This document shows positions 17,534 to 26,358 of a stretch of 64,000 bases of DNA, one piece after another. Within the stretch, counting starts at the first letter, position 1. Each line of letters starts with the position of its first letter. Origin of the DNA: Nocardiopsis quinghaiensis. GTDB lineage: Bacteria; Actinomycetota; Actinomycetes; Streptosporangiales; Streptosporangiaceae. The notes beneath the pieces are model-generated. The model was not told where the DNA came from. It was given only the letters and a program-made list of their open reading frames with translations, and searched no databases. The DNA is taken from positions 186,001 to 250,000 of the forward strand of contig NZ_VWVU01000004.1 in assembly GCF_008638365.1 (NCBI RefSeq), read 5' to 3'. Both the position numbers and the translations under genes were made by a program.

Positions 17534-18448
17534 TCAGCCCTTCACGGCGCCGATGATGACGCCCTTGGTGAAGTGCTTCTGCACCAGCGGGTAGATGAAC
17601 GTGACCGGTACCAGCGCCACCACCACGATGGCCATCTGGATGGCCAGGTTGGGCGCCGACGCGGTCCCTCCCTGCACCGCGTTGCCGATCACCGAACTCG
17701 AACTGAGCTGCTGGCCCTGCTGCACGTACTGGCGCAGCACCAGTTGCAGCGGCCACTTGGCGTTGTCGTTGATGTAGAGGATGGCGTTGAAGAAGGCGTT
17801 CCAGTAGCCCACCGCGTAGAACAGGCCGACGACCGCGGTGACGCCCTTGGACATGGGCAGGACCAGCCGGGTCAGGATGGTCCACTCGTTCGCCCCGTCC
17901 ACGCGGGCGCTGTCGCCGATCTCCTGGGGCAGGTTCATGAAGAACGCCCGCATCACCACCAGGTTGAACGCGTTCACCGCCGTCGGCAGGATCAGCGACC
18001 AGTAGCTGTCGATCATCCCGAGGTCGCTGACCAGCAGGTACAGCGGGATCATCCCCGGGGCGAACAGGAAGGTCAGCAGCACCGCGAACAGCAGGGGCCG
18101 GTGCCACAGCGATCCCGGCTGGGACAGCCCGTACGCGGCCAGGATGGTCGCCACCAGGCTGACCAGCGTTCCCACCGCGGTGACCCCCAGGCTGACCAGG
18201 ACGGCCCGGGTCACCACGCCTCCGCTGAACAGGTCGGCGTAGGCCTGGAAGGAGATCCCCTGCGGGATCAGCACCAGGCCGCCCGCGCTGTTCACCGCCG
18301 AGGCGGGGGACAGGCTGGTCAGGATCACGACGTAGAGGGGGAAGACGATGACGACCGCGATGGCGGCCAGCGTGGTGCTCTTCGCCGCGTACGCGGGAAG
18401 GCTCGGGCGCTCCGCCCAGACGGGGCGGTCCTTGAACAGTGTGCTCAT
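17534..18448 (-). CDS. Carbohydrate ABC transporter permease (MalG/LplC type)
   Basis: 304 residues, six predicted membrane helices. The conserved cytoplasmic EAA-like loop for ATPase contact is GDSARVDGANEWTILTRLVLPM. It is the third gene of a binding protein/permease/permease operon, overlapping the upstream permease by four bases. Like most actinomycete sugar importers, the operon lacks an ATPase gene and probably uses a shared MsiK-type ATPase encoded elsewhere. Confidence 0.93.
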   Translation of the reverse strand: MSTLFKDRPVWAERPSLPAYAAKSTTLAAIAVVIVFPLYVVILTSLSPASAVNSAGGLVLIPQGISFQAYADLFSGGVVTRAVLVSLGVTAVGTLVSLVATILAAYGLSQPGSLWHRPLLFAVLLTFLFAPGMIPLYLLVSDLGMIDSYWSLILPTAVNAFNLVVMRAFFMNLPQEIGDSARVDGANEWTILTRLVLPMSKGVTAVVGLFYAVGYWNAFFNAILYINDNAKWPLQLVLRQYVQQGQQLSSSSVIGNAVQGGTASAPNLAIQMAIVVVALVPVTFIYPLVQKHFTKGVIIGAVKG

Positions 18449-19482
18449 GCTCGTCGGTAGATTCCGTGTTCGCCCATCTTGTGGGCCAGCTTGTTGGCCA
18501 GCAGGATGAGGACCAGTCCGACCACGCCCTTGACCAGGCCCGCGACCGCCCCCGCGCTGAAGTTCCCCGTCACCAGGGTCTGGTGGTAGATGAAGGTGTC
18601 CAGGACCTCCGACACGTTCGAGCCGAACGCGTCCCGCTGCAGGTAGAACTGCTCGAACCCGACGTTGAGGATGTCACCGAGCTTGAGGATGAGCAGCAGG
18701 ATGATCACCGGCCGCAGGCCCGGCAGGGTGATGTGCCACATCCGCCGCCACCGCCCGGCACCGTCCACGGCGGCGGACTCGTAGAGGTTCTGGTTCACGG
18801 CCGCCAGCGCCGCGAGGAAGATGATCGTCCCCCACCCGGCGTCCTTCCAGATCATCTGGGAGGTGACCACGAACAGGAACGCGTCCGGGTCGGTCATGAT
18901 CTCCAGCGGCGCGTGCCCGTTCTGCCGCAGCATCTGCGAGAACAGTCCGGCGCCGCCCAGGATCTGCTGGAAGAGGGTGACGACCAGGACCCACGAGAAG
19001 AAGTGCGGCATGTACACGATGCTCTGGAGCACCAGCCGCAGCCTCGGGGAGAGGACGCTGTCCAGCAGGATGGCCAGGGCGATGGGGATGGGGAAGAAGA
19101 ACACCAGCTGGACGGCGGCGATCATCAGGGTGTTGCCGACCGCGCTCCAGAAGCGGGGGTCGGTGAACAGCCGCTCGAACTGGGTCAGTCCCACCCACGG
19201 GCTCCCCAGCACGCCGTCCCAGGGGTTGTAGTTCTGGAAGGCGATGATGTTGCCGAGGGTCGGCGTGTAGTGGAACACCGCCAGCAGCCCGATCGCCGGG
19301 AGCGTCATCAGCAGCAGCTGCCAGTCACGGCGCAGCCTGGCCGGGAGCGGGGGCCTGGAGCGCACCGGGGCGCGTCCGCCCCGGTGATCGGGGACGACCG
19401 GGGGCCGCCCCCGGCCACCGCGCCCACGGGACGCGGGGGACGGGGGCGGCGTCTTGCTCGGGGTCGCGGTCCGTTCAGTCAC
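18445..19482 (-). CDS. Carbohydrate ABC transporter permease (LplB/UgpA type)
   Basis: 345 residues. A long basic Arg/Pro/Gly-rich cytoplasmic N-terminus (about 50 residues) precedes six membrane helices. The ATPase-contact loop is ESAAVDGAGRWRRMWHITLP. It starts at a GTG overlapping the end of the binding-protein gene by eight bases and overlaps the next permease by four, showing translational coupling in one operon. It should pair with that permease to form the channel for oligosaccharides. Confidence 0.93.
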   Translation of the reverse strand: MTERTATPSKTPPPSPASRGRGGRGRPPVVPDHRGGRAPVRSRPPLPARLRRDWQLLLMTLPAIGLLAVFHYTPTLGNIIAFQNYNPWDGVLGSPWVGLTQFERLFTDPRFWSAVGNTLMIAAVQLVFFFPIPIALAILLDSVLSPRLRLVLQSIVYMPHFFSWVLVVTLFQQILGGAGLFSQMLRQNGHAPLEIMTDPDAFLFVVTSQMIWKDAGWGTIIFLAALAAVNQNLYESAAVDGAGRWRRMWHITLPGLRPVIILLLILKLGDILNVGFEQFYLQRDAFGSNVSEVLDTFIYHQTLVTGNFSAGAVAGLVKGVVGLVLILLANKLAHKMGEHGIYRRA

Positions 19483-21139
19483 GTCCGTGCTCCTGGAGGA
19501 CCTCCATGTAGAACTCCCGGCCCTCGTCGCCGCCGTCGCGGCGCCAGTTGGCGATGGCCTCGTCCAGTGCCCCGAGGCCCTCGCGGCCCCGGATGATGTC
19601 CTCCACCTTGTCGGTCATGGGGGTCTCGGCCGCGGAGAAGCGTTCGGGGCGCTGGATGCGGATGCCCGCGAACGGGTCCTCCTCGGTGAACCGCGCGGCG
19701 TGGTTGTACCAGTCGCACTTCCACCGCACGAAGTCCGGGTACTGGCTCTCGGTGACCGCCTGGGGGCGCCCGCTCAGGAAGTAGTAGCCGTCGTTGACCT
19801 CGGCGTTGCCCGTGTCGGTGAGCTGGGGGGCGCCGTTGTCGTCGCGCTCGTGGTGGACGCCCTCCTCGCCGTAGCGGTAGTCCATGTACTCCTGCGTCCC
19901 GAACGGCGCGGCGCAGAAGTCGAGGATGCCGAGGATCTCCTCGACCTGTTCCGGCTCCATGCCCTTGCGCACGAACACGGACTGGCCGGAGGGGTCGCTG
20001 CGGTGCATGACGGGGTCGTTGCCGCCGTCGCCGAAGACCGGCATCAGGTCCAGGCGGAAGTCGGGGTTCTCGCCGAGCATCTGCATGTAGGCCTCGTGCC
20101 AGGCACCGATACCGTCCTGGTTGAAGACGATCTGTCCGGAGTTGAGTAGCTCCTTGGCGTTGTCGCCGTGGGCGACGATGTCGGGGTGGACCAGTCCGGC
20201 GTCGAACACCTTGCGCATGTACTCGATGCTGGCCCTCCACTCGTCGGTCTCGAACATGTGGATGAGCTCGCCGCCCTCGTAGCGCCACTGCTTGGGCGCG
20301 CCGAAGACCTGGCGCATGCTGAGGTTGAAGTCGCCGAACGCCCAGCGGTTGTTGTCGGGGTCGTTGACCTCCTCGCCGATCGCGAAGAGGTCGTCGGGGC
20401 TGGCGGGCGGCTCGATGCCGTACTCCTCCAGGAGGTCGCGCCGGTACAGGACCCAGTTGCCGAAGGGCTCGGAGGGCCAGGGCACGCCGTGGAGCCGCTG
20501 GTTGAAGACGTTCCACCGCCAGGCGTCGCTGTCCAGGTTGGCGAGCAGGGGGTAGGCCCGCGCCGCGTCACCGGCCAGGTGGGGGGTCAGGTCCTCGAAG
20601 AGCTCGCCGACGGCCCGGTTGAACTGCGGGATCAGGTTGATGACCCAGTCGGGGATCATCGTGATGTCGGCGACGTCGCGTCCGGCGATCACCGCGTTCA
20701 TCTTGTCGATGACCGTGTTGCCGTCCTGGAAGTTGAACTCGACCGTGGCGCCGAGGCGTCCGTTGACGTGGTCGAAGAAGGAGTTGTCGCCCAGGCCGGG
20801 CGGGATCGGGCCCCACAGGGGCGTCATCGCCGTGTACCGCCCGCCCCTGCCGGGAGGTTCGGACATGGCCCGGATGAAGTTCTCGGGGTAGGCGGTGAAC
20901 CCGTCCGGGGCGCCGTGCTGTCCCTTGATGTCGGGGGTGACCCCCTCGAACGGGATGCGGGTGGGGATCAGGTCGTCCAGCGAGCTGGCGTCGGAGGCGG
21001 ATCCGCCACCGCCGCCGTCGCCCGACCCCGGCCCGCAGCCGGAGAGGGCGCCCGCGGTGATCGCGGCGGTGGTGGAGGCACCCACCAGGCCGAGGAAGCG
21101 GCGCCGGCGTATCGCCGGGCGCAGGGGGTGGGAAGGCAT
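19475..21139 (-). CDS. Extracellular solute-binding lipoprotein, oligosaccharide importer
   Basis: 554 residues, longer than simple sugar-binding proteins and like the LplA/YesO group that binds large oligosaccharides. The N-terminus combines a twin-arginine-like stretch (IRRRRFLGLVG) with a lipobox (ALSGC), so it is probably a Tat-exported lipoprotein with lipidated Cys near residue 34. A Gly/Ser/Asp linker follows. It is the first gene of the importer operon and is divergent from GH3, sharing a gap that holds both operator types. From neighbours, the likely ligands are xyloglucan oligosaccharides; this is inference. Confidence 0.9.
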   Translation of the reverse strand: MPSHPLRPAIRRRRFLGLVGASTTAAITAGALSGCGPGSGDGGGGGSASDASSLDDLIPTRIPFEGVTPDIKGQHGAPDGFTAYPENFIRAMSEPPGRGGRYTAMTPLWGPIPPGLGDNSFFDHVNGRLGATVEFNFQDGNTVIDKMNAVIAGRDVADITMIPDWVINLIPQFNRAVGELFEDLTPHLAGDAARAYPLLANLDSDAWRWNVFNQRLHGVPWPSEPFGNWVLYRRDLLEEYGIEPPASPDDLFAIGEEVNDPDNNRWAFGDFNLSMRQVFGAPKQWRYEGGELIHMFETDEWRASIEYMRKVFDAGLVHPDIVAHGDNAKELLNSGQIVFNQDGIGAWHEAYMQMLGENPDFRLDLMPVFGDGGNDPVMHRSDPSGQSVFVRKGMEPEQVEEILGILDFCAAPFGTQEYMDYRYGEEGVHHERDDNGAPQLTDTGNAEVNDGYYFLSGRPQAVTESQYPDFVRWKCDWYNHAARFTEEDPFAGIRIQRPERFSAAETPMTDKVEDIIRGREGLGALDEAIANWRRDGGDEGREFYMEVLQEHGRD

Positions 21140-21209
21140 AGCGTCGTTCCTTCGGTAGGCCAGGCCGCAGCCCAGGGGGGTAGGAAACGAAGGGCCATTT
21201 TGCTATGAA

Positions 21210-21237
21210 TTAGTTGGCCGTTTGGACAAACAAATTA
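21210..21237. promoter_or_regulatory. ROK/XylR-type operator candidate, importer/GH3 divergent region
   Basis: TTAGTTGG at the left and AAACAAATTA at the right form an imperfect inverted repeat resembling xylO. It lies 71 bases upstream of the importer start and in front of GH3. Confidence 0.55.
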
Positions 21238-21278
21238 CTCCACTGTGAAGTAGCACACAAGGCCCTCCGGTATCGAAG

Positions 21279-21292
21279 TCGAAGCGGTTCGA
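21279..21292. promoter_or_regulatory. LacI-type operator upstream of GH3
   Basis: TCGAAGCGGTTCGA has the same 5-4-5 architecture as the sites at 2083 and 12628, and lies 45 bases before the GH3 start codon. Confidence 0.7.
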
Positions 21293-21337
21293 TTTTCAAG
21301 GACAATACCCCCCGCGGACGAGAGGCGAACACCCCCC

Positions 21338-24172
21338 ATGACCAGCCAGACGCCGGTACCGCCCTACCGGAACCCCGACCTGCCGGACGAGCACCGCCTG
21401 GACGACCTGCTCGGGAGCCTCACCACCGAGGAGAAGATCGGCCTGCTCCACCAGCACCAGGCCCCCGTCGAACGCCTCGGCCTCGGGCCCTTCCGCACCG
21501 GGACCGAGGCCCTGCACGGACTGGCCTGGCTCGGACCGGCCACCGTCTACCCGCAGGCCGTCGGCCTGGCCAGTACCTGGGACCCGGACCTGGTCCGCCG
21601 CGTCGGCCGGGCCACCGCCGACGAGGTACTCGCCCGGCTGGACGCGGGCGCCGGACGCAACGTCTGGGCTCCCGTGGTCAACCCGCTGCGCGATCCCCGG
21701 TGGGGCCGCAACGAGGAGGGCTACTCCGAGGACCCCTGGTTGACCGGCCTCCTGGCCACCGCCCACGCCCGCGGGCTGGCGGGTGAGGGCCCGCGCCTGC
21801 GCACCGCGCCCACCCTCAAGCACTTCCTCGCCTACAACAACGAGGAGGACCGCTGCACCACCTCCAGCGACCTGCCGCCGCGCGTCCTGCGCGAGTACGA
21901 GCTGGAGGCCTTCCTGCCCGCCCTGGCCGACGGGGCGGCCGTGGCCGTCATGCCCTCCTACAACCTGGTCAACGGGCGGCCCGCGCACCTGAGCCCGCTG
22001 ATCGACGACGTGCTGCGCCGAGCCGCACCCGACCACATCCTGGTGGTCAGCGACGCCTACGCCCCCGCCAACCTCACCGAGACGCAGCGCTTCCACCCCG
22101 ACCTGCCCACCGCCTACGCGCACGCCGTCCGGGCCGGGCTCGACAGCTTCACCCAGGACGACGACCGTACAGAGGCCACCCTCGGGCACGTGGGCGAGGC
22201 GCTGCGGCGGGGACTGCTCACCGAGGCCGACATCGACCGCGCCGCGCGCCGCGCTCTGTCGATCCGCCTCCGCCTGGGCGAGTTCGACCCCGGGACCGGA
22301 GGCGGGGACCTGTTGGCCGGTGACGGCTCGGCCGGGACCACCACGGACGGGGGAGCCCTCGACACCCCCGAGCACCGGGCGCTGGCCCGTGAGGCGGCCA
22401 CCCGCTCCCTCGTGCTGCTGCGCGACGAGGGGACGCTGCCGCTGCGCGGCGTGCGCCGGGTCGCCGTCATCGGCCAGCTCGGCGACACCGTGCTGGAGGA
22501 CTGGTACAGCGGCACACTGCCCTACTCCGTCACCGCGCGGGCCGGGATCGCCGAACGCGTCGAGACCGTGTTCTGCGAGGGGGCCGACCGCGTACACCTG
22601 AGCTCGTCCGGCCGGAGCGTGGTCGTCGAACCGGGAGAGGGAGAGCCGCTGCGGCTGGAGGGCACGCTCCACGACGCCGGGGGAAGCGCGTTCGACCTCC
22701 TGGACTGGGGAGGCGGGGCACTCGTGCTGCGTTCGGCGAGGACGGGCAGGTACCTGGACGAGGGCCCGGACGGCACCCTGGTCTGCACCGCCCCCGGTCC
22801 CGGTACCTGGGAGGTGCGCCAGACCTTCCGCCTGGAGGAGGTGGAGCCGGAGCGGTTCGCCCTGGCGCAGATCCACACCGGGCGCCACGTCCGCGTCGGC
22901 GGCGACGGCACCACCCTCGTGCTGGCCGAGGGAGCCGACCACGCCGTGCCCTTCGCGATCCGGGGCCTGGGCACCGGCGCCGACGAGGCCGCGCGGGTGG
23001 CCGCCACCGCCGACGCCGCGGTGGTCGTCCTGGGCGACCACCCCATGGTCAACGGGCGCGAGACCGAGGACCGGACCGACCTGGACCTGCCCGCCGCCCA
23101 GGAGCGTGTGCTGCGCGCCGTGCGCGGGGCCAACCCGGCCACCGTCCTGGTGCTCAGCAGCGGCTACCCGTTCGGGATCACGTGGGCCGACGAACACGTT
23201 CCGGCCATCCTGTGGTCGGCGCACGGCGGCCAGGAGTACGGGCACGCGCTCGCCGACGTGCTGTTCGGCGACGCGGAGCCCGCCGGACGGCTCACCCAGA
23301 CCTGGTACCGGTCCGCCGACGACCTGCCCGGGATGCTCGACTACGACATCATCGGCGCGCGCGGCACCTACCTGTACTTCGAGGGGGAGCCGCTCTACCC
23401 GTTCGGGCACGGCCTCGGTTACACGCGGGTCGAGTACGCGGCGCCGGCGGTCGTGGTGGAGGGCGGACGGGTCACCGTCACGGTCATGGTCGCCAACACC
23501 GGGACGCGGCCCGCCGAGGAGGTGGTGCAGGTGTACACCCGCCAGCTGGCCTCGCGGGTGCGGACCCCGCTGCGGGCGCTGCGCGGGTTCGCCCGGGTGC
23601 GCGTGGAGCCGGGGGGCAGCGCCGTGGCCACGGTGTCGTTCGACGTGGACCGGCTCGCCCTGTGGGACACCACACGGGACCGCTTCGTGGTGGAGGAGGC
23701 GCCGCGCGAGGTGCTCGTCGGGCGCTCGGCGACCGACATCCGCGCCACCGCCGCCCTGGAGGTGCCCGGCGAGGTCATTCCGCCCCGCGACGCGCTCACC
23801 CCGTGGTCGGCGGCGGGCTACGACGGCGCCCGGGACACCTCGCTGTGCCCGCTCACCCCGGAGCGGGGCGACGCCGTGCGCTCACGCGGGGAGGGCGCGT
23901 GGGCGGCCTTCCACGGCGTCGACCTCGGCGACGGGGTCACCGGATGCCGTCTGGAGGTGAACGCCGAGCACGCCTGCGTGCTCCGGCTGCGCCTGGACGA
24001 CCCCGAGGACGGGCCGACCGCCGCCGTCGTCGACGTTCCGGCGGGCAAGGACGGCTACGACTTCACCGAGGTCGGTGCGGCCGTCACCGGCGCCCGGGGG
24101 GTCCGCGACCTCTACCTGGTCTTCGACCGGCCGGGCGCGGCCGTCGCGAGCCTGGGGTTCACCCGCGGCTGA
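21338..24172 (+). CDS. GH3 beta-glycosidase with insert domain and CBM6-like tail
   Basis: 944 residues. The GH3 N-terminal barrel carries the nucleophile Asp239 in ILVVSDAYAP, preceded by the substrate motif TLKHFLAYN. The second domain (from about 360) is interrupted at about residues 420-550 by a beta-rich insert (including ARTGRYLDEGPDG) of fascin/trefoil appearance. A fibronectin-III-like domain follows (about 695-795), and the C-terminal 100 residues (GVDLGDGVTG to RDLYLVFDRPG) resemble CBM6. No signal peptide is visible, so it is probably cytoplasmic. It may act as beta-glucosidase or beta-xylosidase on imported oligosaccharides. Operators for two regulators lie upstream. Confidence 0.9.
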   Translation: MTSQTPVPPYRNPDLPDEHRLDDLLGSLTTEEKIGLLHQHQAPVERLGLGPFRTGTEALHGLAWLGPATVYPQAVGLASTWDPDLVRRVGRATADEVLARLDAGAGRNVWAPVVNPLRDPRWGRNEEGYSEDPWLTGLLATAHARGLAGEGPRLRTAPTLKHFLAYNNEEDRCTTSSDLPPRVLREYELEAFLPALADGAAVAVMPSYNLVNGRPAHLSPLIDDVLRRAAPDHILVVSDAYAPANLTETQRFHPDLPTAYAHAVRAGLDSFTQDDDRTEATLGHVGEALRRGLLTEADIDRAARRALSIRLRLGEFDPGTGGGDLLAGDGSAGTTTDGGALDTPEHRALAREAATRSLVLLRDEGTLPLRGVRRVAVIGQLGDTVLEDWYSGTLPYSVTARAGIAERVETVFCEGADRVHLSSSGRSVVVEPGEGEPLRLEGTLHDAGGSAFDLLDWGGGALVLRSARTGRYLDEGPDGTLVCTAPGPGTWEVRQTFRLEEVEPERFALAQIHTGRHVRVGGDGTTLVLAEGADHAVPFAIRGLGTGADEAARVAATADAAVVVLGDHPMVNGRETEDRTDLDLPAAQERVLRAVRGANPATVLVLSSGYPFGITWADEHVPAILWSAHGGQEYGHALADVLFGDAEPAGRLTQTWYRSADDLPGMLDYDIIGARGTYLYFEGEPLYPFGHGLGYTRVEYAAPAVVVEGGRVTVTVMVANTGTRPAEEVVQVYTRQLASRVRTPLRALRGFARVRVEPGGSAVATVSFDVDRLALWDTTRDRFVVEEAPREVLVGRSATDIRATAALEVPGEVIPPRDALTPWSAAGYDGARDTSLCPLTPERGDAVRSRGEGAWAAFHGVDLGDGVTGCRLEVNAEHACVLRLRLDDPEDGPTAAVVDVPAGKDGYDFTEVGAAVTGARGVRDLYLVFDRPGAAVASLGFTRG

Positions 24173-24180
24173 CGGGGGGT

Positions 24181-25449
24181 TCAGGCGGGGTCCGGGGCGG
24201 TGGGGACGGCCGTGGTCCGGGGCTCGGGCAGGGGCAGCAGCCCCGCGTCGAGCGAGTGGATCATCGCGGTGGCCCCGCCCCGGGCCGCCGCGCTCAGCCC
24301 CAGGGACGACAGCTCCACCCGGCAGCCGCCCGCCTCCGGGGCGAAGGAGCTCGCCACCGCCTCCGCCCGGCAGTTCGGCAGCAGCCACGGACCCATGGGC
24401 ACGAAGTAGCCGCCCAGCACCACCAGGCCCGGGTTGGTGACGTTGACGAGCATGGCCAGGCCCCGGCCCAGCCATGTGCCCGCCCGTTCCAGCGCGCCCA
24501 CGGCCGTCTCGTCGCCGCCGCGGGCGCGCTCCACCGCCGCCTCCACCAGCCGGGCGATGTCGTCGCCCGAGAGCGGGCGGTCCGGGACCCGGTCGGGGAC
24601 GGCCCCGCGCAGGATCGCCCCGATCCCGGCCAGTGCCTCCATGCACCCCCGCCGCCCGCACGCGCACTCCGGCCCGTCCGGGGCCAGCGACAGGTGGCCC
24701 ACCTCGCCCGCGAACCCGCTGGAGCCGCGCAGCGGCTCTCCGCCGACCAGCAGTCCGCCGCCGATGCCCACCTCGCCGGTCAGGTACACCAGGTCGGCCG
24801 TACCCGCGAACGAGCCCACCCTGTACTCGGCCACCGCGCCCAGGTTCGCGTCGTTGTCCACACGCACCGGGACGCCCTCCATCCCGGCCTCGCCCAGCAG
24901 CTCCGACAGCAGTGCGCGCAGCGGTACGTCGCGCCAGCCCAGGTTGGGCGCGTGGGTCACCGTCCCGTCGTCGATCAGCGCCGGGACGGCCACGCTCACA
25001 CCCACCACGGTGCGCCCGCTCAGCCCCGGGTCCGCCGCCATCGTGCTCAGGGTGTGCGCGATGTGCCGCGCGCACTCTCCGGCCCCGGCCGAACGGGCGT
25101 CGAAGGGGACGTGGCGGCTGACCAGCTCGCGCTGGAGCAGGTCCACGGCGACCACCGACAGGTAGTCCACGTTGACCTCCAGGCCGACCGCCGCGATCGA
25201 GGAGTCGTCCAGGGCCAGCAGCACCCCGGGGCGGCCCACCCGCTGCTGGGAGTTGCGTCCCGTCTCCCGGACCAGCCCGCGCGCCATGAGGTCGGCGACC
25301 AGGCTGGACACCGTGGTCTTGTTCAACCCCGTGGCCGAGGCGACCGCCGACCGCGAGCAGGGGGACAGTTCGCGGACCGTGCGCAGCACGACCCCCAGGT
25401 TCGTCTCGCGAACCCTCTGGAAACTCACCGTTCCCGAACCGACCGTCAC
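24181..25449 (-). CDS. ROK-family repressor, XylR-like
   Basis: 422 residues from the GTG at 25449, which has AGGGGGA upstream; a TTG at 25500 is an alternative. An N-terminal winged helix (SRSAVASATGLNKTTVSSLV) precedes an ROK sugar-binding domain with the hallmark zinc motif CACGRRGCME and the ligand residues EVGHLSL. ROK proteins of this layout include XylR and NagC. It converges on GH3 with an eight-base gap. The xylO-like sites at xylA, GH42/GH95, GH74 and importer/GH3 make it the likely xylose-responsive repressor of the cluster. No clear site was seen before its own gene. Confidence 0.92.
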   Translation of the reverse strand: MTVGSGTVSFQRVRETNLGVVLRTVRELSPCSRSAVASATGLNKTTVSSLVADLMARGLVRETGRNSQQRVGRPGVLLALDDSSIAAVGLEVNVDYLSVVAVDLLQRELVSRHVPFDARSAGAGECARHIAHTLSTMAADPGLSGRTVVGVSVAVPALIDDGTVTHAPNLGWRDVPLRALLSELLGEAGMEGVPVRVDNDANLGAVAEYRVGSFAGTADLVYLTGEVGIGGGLLVGGEPLRGSSGFAGEVGHLSLAPDGPECACGRRGCMEALAGIGAILRGAVPDRVPDRPLSGDDIARLVEAAVERARGGDETAVGALERAGTWLGRGLAMLVNVTNPGLVVLGGYFVPMGPWLLPNCRAEAVASSFAPEAGGCRVELSSLGLSAAARGGATAMIHSLDAGLLPLPEPRTTAVPTAPDPA

Positions 25450-25565
25450 CTGGTCCCCCTCGTCCTGCCCGACGCGGCACACTGTGTCCGGATCGTACAA
25501 GGGTGCCCGGGCACGTTCCGAAAAGCGGTTGTGCCCTCCCCGGGCCCTCTGGTGGGATCCGGAGC

Positions 25566-25698
25566 ATGGTGCCCCACGACGTCTTCCGCGACCAGCCCGT
25601 CCTCACCGGGACGAGGGTCCGACTCGAGGGGCTACGGCACCGAGGCCACCGACCTGGTCCTGGAGTACGCCGAACTGCGCGCCGCCCGGAACCGGTAG
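25566..25698 (+). pseudogene. GNAT acetyltransferase remnant with internal deletion
   Basis: The first part reads MVPHDVFRDQPVLTGTRVRLE, the typical start of RimJ/RimL-type acetyltransferases. The text then continues in another frame as GYGTEATDLVLEYA to a stop at 25698, which is the acetyl-CoA-binding C-terminal block of the same family. Around 100 central codons are missing and the frame changes at the junction near 25630. The gene is dead. Confidence 0.7.
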
Positions 25699-25742
25699 CG
25701 GGTTCCCGGCCCGTCGGCCGCACAGCGGTTAGTCTCGGGCCC

Positions 25743-26213
25743 ATGCCCGTTCCTGACTTCCTCCTCGCACTGCGCCGCCACGTCGGACACGGACTCCTGC
25801 CCCTCGTGGGCGTGACGGCGGTGGTGATCGGGGAGGAGGGAGAGGTCCTGCTGCACCGGCGCGCCGACGACGGCCGCTGGTCCACACCCGGCGGCATCCT
25901 GGAGCCGGAGGAGGAACCCGCCCGGGCCGTGGTCCGGGAGGTCCGTGAGGAGACCGGCGTGGAGGTCGAGGTGGAGCGGCTCGTCAGCGTGCTCGCCCAG
26001 GCTCCCTTCACCTACCCCAACGGCGACCGGGCGCAGTTCCTCGACCTGGCCTTCCGCTGCCGCCCCGTGGGCGGTGCCCCCGACACCAGCGGCGACGAGT
26101 CCCTGGAGGTGCGCTGGTTCCCCCCGGACGCACTGCCGGACATGCACCAGCGCATCCTCGACCGGATCGGGTACGCCCGTGAGGACCGTCCCGGCCCCTT
26201 CTACGTGACCTGA
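25743..26213 (+). CDS. Nudix hydrolase
   Basis: 156 residues. The Nudix box is complete: GGILEPEEEPARAVVREVRE followed by ETG, giving the metal-binding G-x5-E-x7-REUxEExGU pattern. The beta strand before it (VGVTAVVIGEEGEVLLHRRA) is typical. It hydrolyses a nucleoside diphosphate linked to another moiety; substrate unknown. The ATG at 25743 is chosen over an ORF start that would run through the acetyltransferase remnant. Confidence 0.92.
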   Translation: MPVPDFLLALRRHVGHGLLPLVGVTAVVIGEEGEVLLHRRADDGRWSTPGGILEPEEEPARAVVREVREETGVEVEVERLVSVLAQAPFTYPNGDRAQFLDLAFRCRPVGGAPDTSGDESLEVRWFPPDALPDMHQRILDRIGYAREDRPGPFYVT

Positions 26214-26321
26214 CCCGGTCCCGGCCGACACGCCGGCCGAGGGTCCACCACCCGCCGCGCCGCCTGCCCCTAGGGTGTTCCGCGACCGCCGGAACCGTAG
26301 GAACCCGGCCTTCCGTGACCT

Positions 26322-26352
26322 TTGACTTTCTCGAACACGAGTTCGATAGGCT
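26322..26352 (+). promoter_or_regulatory. Promoter of the DUF6504 gene, overlapped by an SOS box
   Basis: TTGACT (26322-26327) and a -10 element (GATAGG at 26345 with a 17-base spacer, or TAGGCT at 26347 with 19) predict transcription starting at about 26359, the GTG start codon itself, so the mRNA is probably leaderless. Confidence 0.6.
26331..26346. promoter_or_regulatory. LexA (SOS) box
   Basis: TCGAACACGAGTTCGA fits the Gram-positive/actinobacterial LexA consensus CGAAC-N4-GTTCG exactly and lies between the -35 and -10 elements of the DUF6504 gene. Confidence 0.75.
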
Positions 26353-26358
26353 GCCCGC

